Source: Xiphydria camelus (Eukaryota; Arthropoda; Insecta; Hymenoptera; Xiphydriidae). Taken from it: a stretch of DNA of 64,000 nt. The stretch covers positions 25,832,278 to 25,896,277 of the forward strand of contig OY783194.1 in assembly GCA_963678675.1 (NCBI GenBank). The letters run 5' to 3'. Below the pieces are notes generated by a model that ran no database searches, had not been told where the DNA came from, and saw only the letters and a list, made by a program, of their open reading frames with translations. This document shows, piece after piece, positions 12,501 through 24,230 of this stretch (positions are counted from its first letter, which is position 1; each line of letters opens with the position of its first letter). The position numbers and the translations under genes are program-made.

Positions 12501-12615
12501 CTTCAGCGTCACATTTATTTTTTTCCGACACGTATCTAATACATTTGCAACGTTCTCCGATTATACAATACGCCTTTTTTTCCATTTTCTTACACGTGGA
12601 TTGTCTCGGCGTCAC
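9553..12615 (-). CDS. SAMD3-like accessory protein of the CACTA-like transposon
   Basis: Six exons on the minus strand join in phase: 12615-12103, 11706-11377, 10888-10755, 10655-10463, 10210-9941 and 9873-9553, giving about 586 residues with no stop. Signals include a gtatgt donor after exon 1 and cag or tag acceptors at most later exons. Recognisable segments are WQATKGVPTKQDYHNFAMSI (exon 2), KTLKRDYHGKLKTPAEQ (exon 3), HRRTWIEKEATGIVDIIQKY (exon 4) and IFTAEERIATVYIVADEHV (exon 6). I know these as typical of the animal proteins labelled sterile alpha motif domain-containing protein 3-like, often found beside this transposase type. Its role in transposition is unknown to me. The exon 2 donor (11376) was chosen because it keeps phase. 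The exon 5 acceptor lies in a nested MITE. Confidence 0.7.
10209..10429. mobile_element. MITE with cactaagaaaa ends and TA target duplication
   Basis: The left end is cactaagaaaaaatgag and the right end is tttttttctcaatg, flanked by TA at 10207-10208 and 10430-10431. It belongs to the cactgagaaaa-ended group that recurs across the window. Read on the minus strand its end gives ttttttcttag, which is exactly where exon 5 of the accessory gene can start. Confidence 0.75.
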
Positions 12616-13116
12616 GAGCGTTTTGCGCGACAGCGACGGCGCGACTTGCCTTATTGCAGTGTCGATGGTGACTGACTGTTATGTACAAAATTGTGTTGGG
12701 GGTGAAGTCGAGAGAGGAGTGGGAATGTGCATTTTTCTACTGGCTATTGCTGAGGAAAAAAACCGAAGGAGACAAAGGCTGGTAGGGTTGCGCATCTTCC
12801 GAGGCGTCGGAAAGCCGCGTAAGGGGCTGCGATGACCCGTGCTACGAACGAAGCTGTGCAGGCAAGGCATCTGGCAACCAACTGTCCAGAGTACGGCTGG
12901 AAACAATGGATAAAAAAAGTCCTTGCCTGACGCTATCGGTAGAGAAACTTTCTCCTACTGGAGTCACTGCTCTATCTTACAGTTGAATATGACGGCCCAA
13001 TGAACTTGGCCGGTGGCGATAGGAACGCAGCCGATGTTAAACAGTTTTATGCTAAACACGTACAGCCAGCTCGGAAATAATATTGAAAATTTGGATTTTA
13101 ATGGCACAATATTAAT
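12616..13116. promoter_or_regulatory. Shared intergenic region between divergent transposon genes
   Basis: The minus-strand accessory gene starts at 12615 and the plus-strand transposase at 13117, so this 501-bp stretch must hold both promoters. It is richer in GC than the genes on either side. No convincing TATA box was found for either direction. Confidence 0.5.
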
Positions 13117-16047
13117 ATGATCGGAGTGAAACAAAATTTTCCGTGCACAATGTGCTTCTTTTCTTGTGCAACGAGTGATCTCTTGATGCAACATGTCATT
13201 CGACATCATCGATACGATCCACAGTTCAGAGTGAAATGTGTACATAACGGATGTGCTGCCACGTTTGGAAAATGGAAATCTTTCTGTCAGCATTTATGTA
13301 GAAATCATCCAGATATTCCGGAATTTCGAGACGAAATAAATCAGGAAGCAGAATTAGTGGAAGTAGAAGTTAATTTACCCGATATACCCTGTGAGGTAGA
13401 AAATAATCAAAATGTGGGACGTGAAGACGATGGTATGCGATGTACACTGTTTAAAATTTGGATAGTTGCAAATGAATATTTCTTTGATTTAAAGATATAT
13501 CTTTCATTTACAGAATAATCCTTTAATTTAAGGAATATATTATTTTCATTAAAGAAATGTTCTTTAAATCGAAGAAATATTTCTTTGCTATAATTTAAAA
13601 TTAACATTTCTTCGATATAAATATTTTTTTTCTGTGTCCTACAATAGTGTGTGCAGATTATACTATGTGAGTGCATTTAAATTTCAGAAAACAGAGCACA
13701 GCCTGTCGTGTTACCATCTGAATTTCTCGAATGGCATGCGGCCAAATTCCTCGTCAATATTCGCGAAAATTGTAAAGTTTCACAAACTGCTGTCGATCAT
13801 CTTATCGATGGCGTCACGAATTTATTAGATGCTTATTTGTCAGTTTTGTTGGTAAGACTTTTGTAAAACATTTGTTTGATTATGCTCATAATAATAGATT
13901 AAATATGAAAACAAATGATTTTCTCTTTAAAGGATGAATTAAAGAGGAGATGTGACCCCGAAACAAAGTTACTTCGTTTAGAAGATTATCAAAATATCTT
14001 AGGAAATGAATATCCACCATCGTCGATATATTCTTCGGTATGCTCAAAAGATGCTCTCGATAAGGTACTTATTGAGAAGTTTGGCATGGTAATGCCACAA
14101 GCACATGTTATTGGTGCTACTTTTCAATGGAAACAGAAGAAGAGGCAATTTGGCACAATACCAGATCTTGTAGAAGTCAATCGTCATGCGTATATTATAC
14201 CTTTCCTTGACAATTTAAAAAATCTTCTAAATAACGACGAAGTCCGATTTCACATTGAAAACCCGTCAAACAATGACAAATGTATTCTTCGAACAGTTCT
14301 GGACGGCTGTTATTATCGAGAAAATGACTTTTTCCGAAATAACGAGAACGCCTTAGCTATTATACTATATTATGATGACCTTGGAGTCACGAATCCCTTA
14401 GGAGCCGCTTCAAAAACTCACAAACTATCGATGTTTTATTGGTCCCTTGCAAATATCAATCCTGAAGTACGATCGTCAAAGGATAGTATTCAGCTATTGG
14501 CCGTCGTCAAGACCTCATTTTTAAAAGAATTCAACGCTCTAGAAAGAATTTTGGAACCGTTTATTTCCGATATCATCAAATTACAAATTGAGGGAGTCAA
14601 TATAACTGTCAATGGTCAGATAAAAAATTTCAAAGGATCAGTTTTGTTTTGCGCTGGAGATACCCCTGCTTCAGCGATGATTGGAGGATATAAAGAGTCT
14701 GTTTCTGCCTATCGACTCTGTCGTTCATGCATGACGACCAGAGAAGAGTGGAAAAATAATTTTCATGAAAATAATTTTATTTTACGTAATACTAACGACC
14801 ACCAGGAACATATTGATGCAATTTGTGAACCGAATATTACAAAAGCGGCTAAAAACTTCTGGCAAAAGCAGTATGGAATCAACAGAAAAAGTCCGTTGAT
14901 GGGTATACCTAATTTTGATATTACAATGTGCCTTCCACAGGATTGTATGCACATTTTAATTGAAGGTGTAGCGGAAATTATATGCCGAGTAACATTGCGA
15001 GACTGCATTATTCAGAATAACCTTTTCACAGTTGATGAATTCAATGAAAAATTAACTTGCTTCCATTATGGTCACTTTAAAAGAGATAAACCTGCTTTCA
15101 TCGAACGTGATCAACTTACGGAGAACAATACCTTACGCCAAAAAGCATCGCAAATATTCGTGCTTGCACATATATTGCCATTTTTAATTTGCGAATGGAT
15201 ATTAGAGTGTGAAAAGGAAGATATCAAGGATGTAATTAATTGTCACATTCTGCTTCTGCAAATTATGAACGTTTGTCTTGCATATGAAGTCCGAACAGAG
15301 TCGATAGATTTATTAAGTCGAATGATCCAAGTGTTTCTATTGCGATTTAGTAGATTGCATTCTGACTGGATTACACCAAAATTTCATTTTATGATTCATA
15401 TTCCACGATACATCAAATTGTTTGGACCTGCAAGACAACAGTGGTGCTTTAGATTTGAAGCTGCTCATGCATACTTCAAATCATTAGTGCCGATCGTTCG
15501 AAATTTCAAAAACATTCCTTTCACGTTGAGCTACCGACATCAAGCACGACTATCTTCTAGACTTGCTTCATATCCAGGAATGCCATCAAAAAAATTTCTA
15601 TACAAAGGTGATCAGGTAAAAACAGGTCCTATACTACTGCTGAAAAATCTTCCTTACGCAAGATTGTTTAATCGATTTGTTGATGAGGCTGAACGAGATA
15701 CATGCCAAATTATGCGAACCAGCAAAATAGTTATATATGGAACAATGTACGAGAAAAACAGTATCATTTTATATCAATTCAGTAACGATAATTCGCTTCC
15801 TTTATTTGCAGAAATAAACGACTTATTTGTTTATCAAAATTGGAAATTGTTTATAATTTCACATCTTGAAACTGTAAATTATTGTGAAGAATTGAATGCA
15901 TATTTGATTGAACGACCTGTAGATACCCAGCAAAACGTAATTGCTACCGAGAATTTAGTATTTCCACATCCATTGTCTTCCTTTACAGTCATGCGTGGGA
16001 AATATGTTCCCTTAATCAACTGTGACCACGTCGAATTTATTGGATAG
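13117..16047 (+). CDS. CACTA/EnSpm-like transposase with two C2H2 fingers
   Basis: Three exons join in phase: 13117-13432, 13688-13851 and 13933-16047, 2,595 nt and 864 residues, without frameshift or stop. Introns have gtatgc...atttcag and gtaaga...tttaaag borders. The N-terminus has two C2H2 fingers (C-x2-C...H-x4-H and C-x4-C...H-x4-H, about residues 10-70). The core carries LYYDDLGVTNPLG (Asp about 308-309), FCAGDTPASAMIGGYKE (Asp about 403), LPQDCMHILIEGV (about 496) and FRFEAAHAYFK (Glu about 669). The spacing and surroundings resemble the DDE residues of plant Tnp2-type transposases, so these are the likely catalytic acids; that is an inference. It would cut and rejoin the element's ends. 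The first intron holds AT-rich repeat-like sequence (about 13449-13630). Being unbroken, it may be active. Confidence 0.8.
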
Positions 16048-16530
16048 CTAACATTATAATTTTCGCATTTAAAAAAATTTCAGTTATATACGCATTTCTC
16101 ATTACCATTTAACCCTGTAATACATAATGTGTACATGCAAAAAAATAAAACAACACTTGTCAAAAAAGTTTGTAAATATTCCATACGTACGACTTAATTC
16201 CTGAAACTATAGCCCAAACAAAATAATGATTTCAAGACGGGGATGTTATTCTTGGCTCATGTTTTAAGTTACAAGTGCGTTAATCGGTTGAAGTGTGTAA
16301 ATCATGCTTACGTGCTTTATTTTAACACGTTTCATGTGTGTTAAGTTAAACGTTTTAAGCTTTAACGCACTAAAAACCGTGTGTTCTGCAAATAACACAG
16401 ACAAAATGTGTTAATTCATCTGAAAACACACTTTAGACGTGTTATTTTACACATAGGATTTCAATAACACACGAAAAACGTGTGTTGTGTGTAAATTAAC
16501 ACACTTCATAACACACTTCCATTTGCAGTG

Positions 16531-17418
16531 TAGGGATAACGTCCCGGGACGCATCCGTCACCGGAGCTTGATCTTCCTGTCATAATAAAACACACCTGAG
16601 TAATGTATACTTACTGTTTGCGAAAGCTGGAAAAATATTTCATGAATATGATTAGCAGTTTATTCATCTAAACGAGCTAAGGACTCTATTGAATTGTAGT
16701 ATATGTATGTTTTCTACAAAAATGTTGGAATATTGAAATAGGAAGTAAGAAATTAGAAATGCTCATCTCGAAATTCTAATTTCAAATAGCAGAACACAAT
16801 AATGCAAGAATATTCAACAATATATTTTAATTGTAAGCAATTCTTCAAATTAAAATATTCTATTTAACATTGAAAACCCTGAGGCATTCTCCGAGTAGAA
16901 GTAAAAATACTAAAGACTTCGCAAACTCACATGAAACATTTACTTCGACGCGGAGAATGACCTGACGCGTAAACTCTCATCGCTCCTCGATAAAATCCAA
17001 TTCGATGAGTGTCTCTGACAATCTGAACGGCGAGAGGGAAATGCTTGCCAGTGAAGTCGGAGGGTTGTCCGACTTCAAGACTAATTACGCGAGATCCAGA
17101 AAGATTTCTACCGAATATCGCGAGGGAAACGATGAGATGCTAAACCTGCAATTATTGAAAACATAGGTAGCGAGAAAGTCACGAGCCGAAACCGGTAAAG
17201 GCTTTGACTCGTGGTCACCGTGCACAGTTGTCGAAAAGTGTGAATATTACAACCAGTTACTGATATCTTCTTGCACTGCCCCCGGAGATCCCTCCACATA
17301 GGCCTATTCCACGAAAATCGGCTAACCAAATGCTTGAATTTATTCATTACGATTTGTACGAAACGGACTACCGATTTAACGTTAAATAAGCCTACTCTAG
17401 GAGACCGGCGGGACTTAC
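16531..17418. other. Flank of the CACTA-like element, nothing firm
   Basis: No firm feature. The minus strand holds an open stretch of about 67 codons (about 17138-16936) that could follow the candidate exon at 17419-17531 by splicing, but the junction is ambiguous. Confidence 0.35.
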
Positions 17419-17531
17419 GGCGGCCTCTTCTTCGAAGTCATCTGCTTCAGCCCAATATTTTACGTCCAACCATCCTTTTCGAGAATCTTTGAGGGCCATC
17501 GCAGAATATTTCCGATATCGTTGAACAATAT
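17419..17531 (-). CDS. Candidate internal exon of an unidentified gene
   Basis: On the minus strand a pyrimidine-rich acceptor (ctctgtttccttccgcag) precedes an open 113-nt stretch that ends at a consensus donor (gccgcc then gtaagt). Read from the third base it gives a charged segment including SAMALKDSRKGWLDVKYWAE and DDFEEEAA. No family was recognised and neither neighbouring exon is certain. The splice signals are better than most random sites here, which is the only support. Confidence 0.3.
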
Positions 17532-18560
17532 CTGCGGAAGGAAACAGAGGTTAAAACAATTTGAGCCATAGAAATGCTGATAAAATCATGTTTAACTGAA
17601 AATAATTAATCCAATACAAGGCATGTACGGTATAATTAGGTACTAATTTCTCTCACTGAGAACAAACGACAAGCGAAATTTGACCCACGAGTAGCGAACG
17701 ACGACGTGACGTGTTCGCGCATCTAAATATTTTCAATGAATAATGAAATTAAAACAAAGTATCAATGGATATAAAATTTCCATCGACAATATAAAAATGA
17801 AATTGCATTAAATTATCTAGAATACATTGATTTCCAATTTACCCTCAAATTTAAAGCTTATATATAGAGTCTAATTTATAGAATAAATTATGTTCTCCTC
17901 TTAGTAATTATACTCTGTAAAAACACGATCTCTACACGGCTTGATTCGTTTTAATACATTTTTATAATTATTGACTATATCTCCTTCACTTTTAATTATT
18001 TCTTAATACAGTACCTATATTAAGAAAAAGAATTTGTCAAGAGAATGCATTAACTTCGTTTTAGTAAATGGTCGAATGTATGCACCCTCGAGAGGAGGAT
18101 GAACTGTCTTCGCTTTAAGCGGGATTTCTACTTTAAACGGGAGTGTACTGTCTCCGTTTTGGAGAAAATTCATTGTAATCATTTGCAAGGAGACTGCGGT
18201 ACTGCATGCGAAATCAGATTGTGTCTTTACTTTTAATTATAACTCTTGAATGGTAGAAATTTACTTAAGGCAGACGCACGATCGATAAGAGAGTTGCAAC
18301 ATCTTCCATCAAAAATTGGATTCCGGATATTCGTATAAAAGAAAGGTACTGCTTTTTTGATTGAGAGGAGGGTTTAGTGTTCCCACTCGAAAGGGGGGTG
18401 TGATATTACGAAAAACGGTATAGCACTGTCGCACCTAGTTAGAGTTTACTAAAGAAAGGGACACTCTATATTCGATTGAATGGGAAATGAATATTTCAGG
18501 GGTAGTAACGATTAAGATCTCGGACAAATGATTCTCATCCAGACAAAAACGACAGTTTGC
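17532..18560. other. AT-rich intergenic DNA, nothing recognised
   Basis: No supported gene or repeat seen. Confidence 0.45.
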
Positions 18561-18890
18561 GCGGGAAGCCGGTATGCGAGCGCTCGCGAAGGCTTCCGAA
18601 GATTGCCGAGGTCGATCGTGCGGGTACGAGTGAGAGGACCGACTCGGGGTTCGCTTTCTCACTCGCTGAATTGCGACGCGACGCGATTTGAAATCGAAAT
18701 TACCCCGGATTTCGATCGAGTCGATCGAATTTACGGTGAACACACCCGCAGACCCGATTTAACAGCAAATGCAGAAATCGCGGTCGCCGTACGCCGGGAA
18801 CGCGATGCTAGAGCAATCCGACGAAGCAACGCAACATACCTTCGTAGCGAAGCTCCACGGCGGTTCCCACATCAAAATATATAAAAAGAA
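18561..18890. repeat. Local duplication, copy A
   Basis: From gcgggaagcc to atataaaaagaa this matches 19025-19427 closely (shared gcttccgaagattgccgagg and gaaatcgaaattaccccgga, for example). It is CpG-rich compared with its flanks. The frames in both copies have no recognisable domain. Confidence 0.8.
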
Positions 18891-19024
18891 CATTTCCTGA
18901 AGATTCATTAACGTTCCCGCGCACTTTTTAACAAACTGCAAGCGAAATTTGCGAAACGAACGAATAAAAACCACTTCTGAAACATATCAGTGACACGCCG
19001 CCACTTGCCCGATCGCTCGTTTAC

Positions 19025-19427
19025 GCGGGAAGCCAATACACGAGAGCTCGCGAAGGCTTCCGAAGATTGCCGAGGTCGATCGTGCGGGTACGAGTGAGAG
19101 AACCGACTCGGGGTTCGCTTTCTCACTCCTACTCGTTCAATTAAATGCGAGAATCAATGCCGCGCATTGAATAAAACTACATATAGGAATATATCGCTTT
19201 GAATTGCGACGCGACACGATTTGAAATCGAAATTACCCCGGATTTTGATCGAGTCGACCGAATTTACGGTGAACACACCCCCGGACCCGATTTAACGAGC
19301 AAATGCAGAAATCGCGGTCGCCGTATGCCGAGAACGTGATGCGAGAGCAATCCGACGAAGCAAAGTAACATACCTTCGCAGCAAAGCTCTACGGTGGTTC
19401 CACGTCAAAATATATAAAAAAGAAAAA
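19025..19427. repeat. Local duplication, copy B with an extra ~77 bp
   Basis: Same orientation as copy A, but with about 77 extra bases at roughly 19128-19204 relative to copy A, carrying atgcgagaatcaatgccgcg. Point differences are moderate, so the duplication is not very recent. Confidence 0.75.
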
Positions 19428-19428
19428 G

Positions 19429-20264
19429 AAAACGAGTTAGTCATTCTAACTTGTAATTCAGTCGCTTGGTTTCAAAATCGGCCAAATCCAAGAAAGCAAA
19501 TTTGTCAGGACTTCAAAAAATATGTGCCATAGAAATGCAAGGATTAATTAATGCGATTCTTGGTACATATCGTCACCCTCATGAGAAAACCTCGTAAATC
19601 CATTTTTATATGAAAATGAGATATTGATGCCATCTAGTAGATAAAGTTGTAACCGAGCGATAGGGAAAACCTCATATACAAACATTTATTAGAATTCATG
19701 TTATTAAGAAAATTATAAAACTCACATATCCACTTTCATCCGATTTCAACATGACCACCTCTTAAATCCAACTTCATGTAACCATCCGTGTGGAATACTG
19801 TGGAGTGTTCTGTGATTCTCGTAGGAAAACCTCGTAAATCCTTATGATGATTTTAAGCAAATGTAACATTGTGCAATTGAGAAAAACAGTTTTTTAGCTC
19901 TCCTGAACACTTTATCATTTTGGATTTACGAGGTTTTCTCATGAGGGTGACGATATGCCTATAAGTATATTGCTTCGGAACAACTAATCCATATGTGTAT
20001 ACAGAAAATTCTTGGAAGATTTTGCTACATTATAATTTTTTAAATGGAGATGGCCGATTTTATTAAATACGGAGGTGGCCGATTTTGAATCCAAACGACT
20101 CAATTGATGTGTAAATATCTGATAGAACAATGTTGCGTGGAAGTGATGTGGGTATATTCGGTTAAAGAAAATTATTAACCGAATATACCCACATCATTTC
20201 CACGCAACATTGTTTTGCCAGATGTTTACACATCAATTACAAGTTAGAATGACTAACTCGTTTA
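19429..20264. mobile_element. Palindromic element with nested insertion
   Basis: The left end carries gagttagtcattctaacttg and caaaatcggcc. The right end carries the complements (ggccgattttgaa and caagttagaatgactaactc). Further inside, a second inverted pair shares catgagaaaacctcgtaaat (about 19565-19612 versus 19915-19963). A 129-bp hairpin (20106-20234) interrupts the right end. No protein is encoded. Confidence 0.7.
20106..20234. mobile_element. Hairpin MITE with AATT target duplication
   Basis: An almost perfect palindrome, gatgtgtaa...ttacacatc, with arms around tgtgggtatattcggtta. It is flanked by AATT at 20102-20105 and 20235-20238. Removing it and one AATT restores the complement of the host element's left end. 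Confidence 0.85.
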
Positions 20265-20880
20265 CTTTTTTCTTATATAGATAGAATTTCTATTGCGGCA
20301 TTTTTTGCGCGCTCTAAATCCTGGAGAACGTCGATGTATTCTCCGTATTTATCGAACGCAGCAATCGGAGGATCGGCAATCGACCCTCGCGTTCATCGGA
20401 CTCTTCGCTTCGGAGTGAAAGCATCGAGCGATGCGAAGTTACGCAGAAACACGTATTACGTTACGCGACGGTGAATCGCTCCGAGTAGAGCGGCTGCTGT
20501 ACGCATCTCACAGGCCTTTCCCTTCGGACCTTGGGCTCATCGTCGCGAAACTGGAGCGACTTTATCACGATCGATGTACGTTTCGACTAAGCGTCTCTAT
20601 GGGCGAACGCCGCGTAGACGCGCAGCGTCGCGCGACGCTGTAAAATCCAATCAGGGTTGCTCTGACGCGCGACCTATTAATTTGGGAAGTTCGCCAGCGT
20701 TGATTAGTCGAGCGTTTCGGAGTTGTTAATCGCGACTGACGGATGAACTGCACGGTGATCCCATTTCGAAGTGCGGCACCGCTCGACATTTCTGAAGCTT
20801 TCAGACTAATAACCAATTATTCCAATTAGCAACTATGGGTCGTTCTGCTGCTTGAGATTGTGGATATCGCGGTCGGTGTG
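20265..20880. other. CpG-rich intergenic stretch
   Basis: Richer in CpG than the neighbouring DNA, with overlapping short frames on both strands. No domain, splice structure or repeat relationship was seen. Confidence 0.4.
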
Positions 20881-21137
20881 CACAGAGAAAACATTTAGTT
20901 GGATTTATTGCAAATTACTTGCTGGGTCGTAAGTAATTATTTATTGTTTATATCAGTGGAATTTTTTAACACATCAATTTGGCATCTCTTCCTTACAATA
21001 ATACGAAATAATATGTGATTGTAAGGAAGAGATATTCGATTAATATAAAAAAAGATTTAATTGATCTAAATAAATAATTACTTGCGACCCCGAAAATAAT
21101 TTTTAGTAGATCCAACTAATTCTTTTTCTCTGCGTGT
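20881..21137. mobile_element. MITE, cacagagaaaa family (full copy)
   Basis: The ends are cacagagaaaacatttagtt and ctaattctttttctctgcgtg. The inner palindrome contains atctcttccttacaat and attgtaaggaagagat. A full relative is at 32246-32497 and partial ones are at 60284-60380 and 61748-61820. Confidence 0.75.
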
Positions 21138-21148
21138 GCATCCTCGTA

Positions 21149-21402
21149 CACCGAGGAGATAGTTTATTTGTAATTAATAAATATTTGTTTGAATATAGCA
21201 AAATAAACATTTTATTTGGTCAAGGAAATGTTCGTTAACTATTACGATATTTATTTGGCACAATTAGATCCTTCGAGACAACCATTTCAATGAAATAAAT
21301 ATTTTAATAATTAACATATATTTTTTGGCCTAATGAAATATTTATTTCGCCTTGTTTAAAATTACATTTATTAACTATCAATAAACTGTCTTCTCGGTGT
21401 AC
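21149..21402. mobile_element. MITE, ttaataaatgtttgtttga family
   Basis: The ends are caccgaggagatagtttatt and aaactgtcttctcggtg, with inner inverted aaataaacatttta and gaaatatttatttcgcc blocks. Relatives are at 23985-24228 and 29650-29906, with end fragments at about 41101-41205 and 43312-43412. Confidence 0.75.
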
Positions 21403-23224
21403 ATAAATATGATTTTACAACCGTTGAAGGAACGCATTGGGAGGGAGAAACAAACTACGTGCCACGTGTACCGCGTGTGTGTACATAATTATGTAAATTG
21501 TATGTAAAGGTATGTATATTCAGTGTAACGCGAGATAAATCGTTCTATTTGCCGTTAACGTTTACGTCAGCATTACCTGGACCGTGTAGGTAACAGAATC
21601 TCTCGGGCGGCAAACGAAATACTATCTGAACAAATATATAGTTAAAATAAATAAAATTGATGGGCTCCTCTGGAAATTCTATAGACGATAGAAGACTAGG
21701 AACGTAAATGTAAAAGATATGGAATAATTGTAGATTGTGCGTTATCTCTGCCAAAAGTCAATTTTTATCTTCGAATTTTAAAGGAATAATAAAATGTGCA
21801 AGTGTAAATTAACAGTTCGTCAAAGGCGGAAAATTTAATTTTTTAAATTATACCTCATTTATCGTCTTTGGATTTGTATGAAGGGAGAAAAAGGATTTGT
21901 CACAAAAAATTACCTTCTAGAAATAATATACATATAAGATTTGGTTGAAGTAACTAAATACTTAAATGCTTCAATTAAATATTTATTCAAATAACTATAT
22001 TTAATTGGCCACCCGTAACCTCAAAACTTAATTGAATTAAACTATCTTTTTTCTTTATTTAGTTAACACTATTACTTCCACCGTTCATCTGACAAAAACT
22101 TTCGTTGAAACAAACCAATTCGGATTGATTTAACAAAGCAGTGCAGTTGATTTACATCTATCAAAAAAATAAATTTTGTTGAATGAAACAAACAAATTTA
22201 GTAATTCCAACTATGTACAGTCCAACCAAACATAGGTACAATGATTAGATTGACGAAATTTAACCCTCAGCCCAAGCAATTTGGTCGGAACAAGTAAATT
22301 TTGTTTTATTGTACTCGTATAATTAGGCGATCGATCCTCGCACAGTGGCGATGCCTTCAAGTCGCATTCTAACGTGAAACTTTATTATTTCGTATAATAA
22401 TGTTTTTTTACTCTCTATGCAGTTCATTTATACATTCGTCGTTGAAAAATTGAGGTGAGTCGATAGAATATCAGATCGAGTTCTCGACAACGCGATATAA
22501 GATTAATTCGAGGTCAGGCGTTTCCGTACTTCCCCGTCGAACGTTAAACTCCGTTCAACCACCGGGACCAACGAGCGCGACCGTTTCAGAATACCAACGG
22601 TCCCGAGGCAACGAGACGCTTTTCCCGGCAAAGTTTAGGTTAATTATGTTGAACCGCTTAATTGTACAGAGTTGAAACATGGCTTACCATTAGCGACAAA
22701 ACGTCGCGTACCGATGTCGTGCACGTTCCGGCAAAATCATCAAGCATTACTGCTCGGTTAAGCAGCTCCGGGAAGGTAAGACTCTTTCCGCGACGACGTT
22801 TCACGTGGCTGCCGGATGCTTTGTACTGTGCCAAGTGGAGTACGACTAGAAACTACGTTGCAATGTCTTTTAATTAAATAAGTTTGGAGCTTCTGTGCAG
22901 AGAGACGATTTTCTATTATTTTATCGTAACTGAGGAAAGTACAGATAAATGGAGAGATCGAGACATTCTCTTCGTGAGCGAAATTTCATTAGCATTTGTT
23001 GAAATAAAAGTCGTATCCCTCTGTGGTCATCAAGGGTCCACTTAACCCAGACTTCAATTTTGAAGTTGAGTGCATTTCTTTTCTTATAATCATAGTTAGA
23101 TCCTCGGCAGTTCTTCGAATAGCTTCTTCTTAAAATAGGTACTTCTCTCGGACCTTAAAAAACTTTCTTCGGACTTCGGAAAAAATCGCTTTTTAAACGT
23201 GCACTATTGCTTCAAAGTACCATA
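21403..23224. other. Intergenic with decayed MITE sequence
   Basis: A partial relative of the gttgaagtaactaaat MITE type lies at about 21940-22060. An open stretch with a good donor (gggaag then gtaaga, about 22776) and a possible acceptor (attgtacag, about 22670) lies near 22671-22775, but no product is recognisable. The rest shows nothing. Confidence 0.35.
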
Positions 23225-23415
23225 CACTGAGAAAAAAATTATGTATTCAATTAAATCGGCATTTACGGGTGGGGAATGCAGAATTATTTGTTTCAATTAA
23301 TAAATTTGGTATAACGATTAATGGCCATTTGAAGAAAACAGCCCAATTAACAAAATCTGCGTTCCTCCACCCGTAATCGCGGAATTAGTCATATTTACTA
23401 CATTTTTTCTCAGTG
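23225..23415. mobile_element. MITE with cactgagaaaa ends and TA duplication
   Basis: Starts cactgagaaaaaaattatg and ends cattttttctcagtg, flanked by TA on both sides. The inner sequence (atttacgggtggggaatgca and its inverse) recurs at 60806-61035. Confidence 0.8.
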
Positions 23416-23984
23416 TATCTTACGTGAGTCATCCGTGAGCTTTATTAAGAAAACCCTAAAAATAAAGAGATCAAGACTCTTTTAGTGAAACAGCTCATTT
23501 TTCATCCATCAACATATTCATGATCGTGTTTGAATATGTCATCATTTCATTTCTTATGTAGATACAGTGATTAGATATTCGACAACGTTCGAAGGATGTT
23601 CCATAATTTGTCGGTCTATGTTGGATTGGATGGTTGTATAATACTAGTATTTAAAAATCGGTTGGATCCTTTTGACTCATGTGTGACCATCGCACAACCG
23701 TACGGACGTGTAACCTTGAAGGGTTGAAGAGGTGAAAAAAAATCTACTCGAAGAGCTACCGAGGACTAAAGTGGAGTCAATTCTATTTTCTAATTGATTT
23801 TTAGTCAAAAGGAAAAGTGGTCCAGATTTTTAAATATTCTCGCCACATATTTTGTCGATCGACATGTCGACTGGTTTTCCACGAGTTGTCGGTAAACATC
23901 AAAGGGTAGTCGAGTCGAACGCAGAGGGTTTGGCAAGGCGGGCGGTTGTTTCGGCAGCGGTGCATTGACATGGGAAAACAATTT

Positions 23985-24228
23985 ATCGTTAGTTAATAAA
24001 TGTAATTTCAAGTATTGCGAAATAAATATTTCGTTAGGACAAGAAAATATACGTATGTTAATCATTAAAATGTTTATTTTGTTGCCTTAACAGTTGCTTT
24101 AAAAGATTTTATTATGTCAAATAAAAAATTGTAATAGTTAATGAATATTTATTTGGTCCACCGAAATGACTATTTTGCCATGTTCAAGCAAACATTTATT
24201 GACTACGAATAAAATATTTTCTTGATGC
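23985..24228. mobile_element. MITE, ttaataaatgt family
   Basis: Contains tcgttagttaataaatgt, cgaaataaatatttcgttag and, inverted at the far end, acatttattgactacgaat. Same family as 21149-21402 and 29650-29906. Confidence 0.65.
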
Positions 24229-24230
24229 GT

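Larger units (their letters stand above)
8866..16530. mobile_element. Full-length CACTA/EnSpm-like DNA transposon
   Basis: The two ends are identical 23-bp inverted repeats (cactgcaaatggaagtgtgt plus tat; 8866-8888 and 16508-16530), flanked on both sides by TA. The CACTG start and short duplication fit the CACTA/EnSpm superfamily. Subterminal arrays of cgtgtta and taacacatt variants lie at about 8889-9075 and 16290-16507, as expected for transposase-binding regions. Inside are two divergent spliced genes: a transposase on plus (13117-16047) and a SAMD3-like accessory gene on minus (9553-12615). A foldback (9418-9545) and a MITE (10209-10429) are nested in it. Total length is 7,665 bp. Superfamily assignment rests on ends plus protein motifs. 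Confidence 0.8.
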
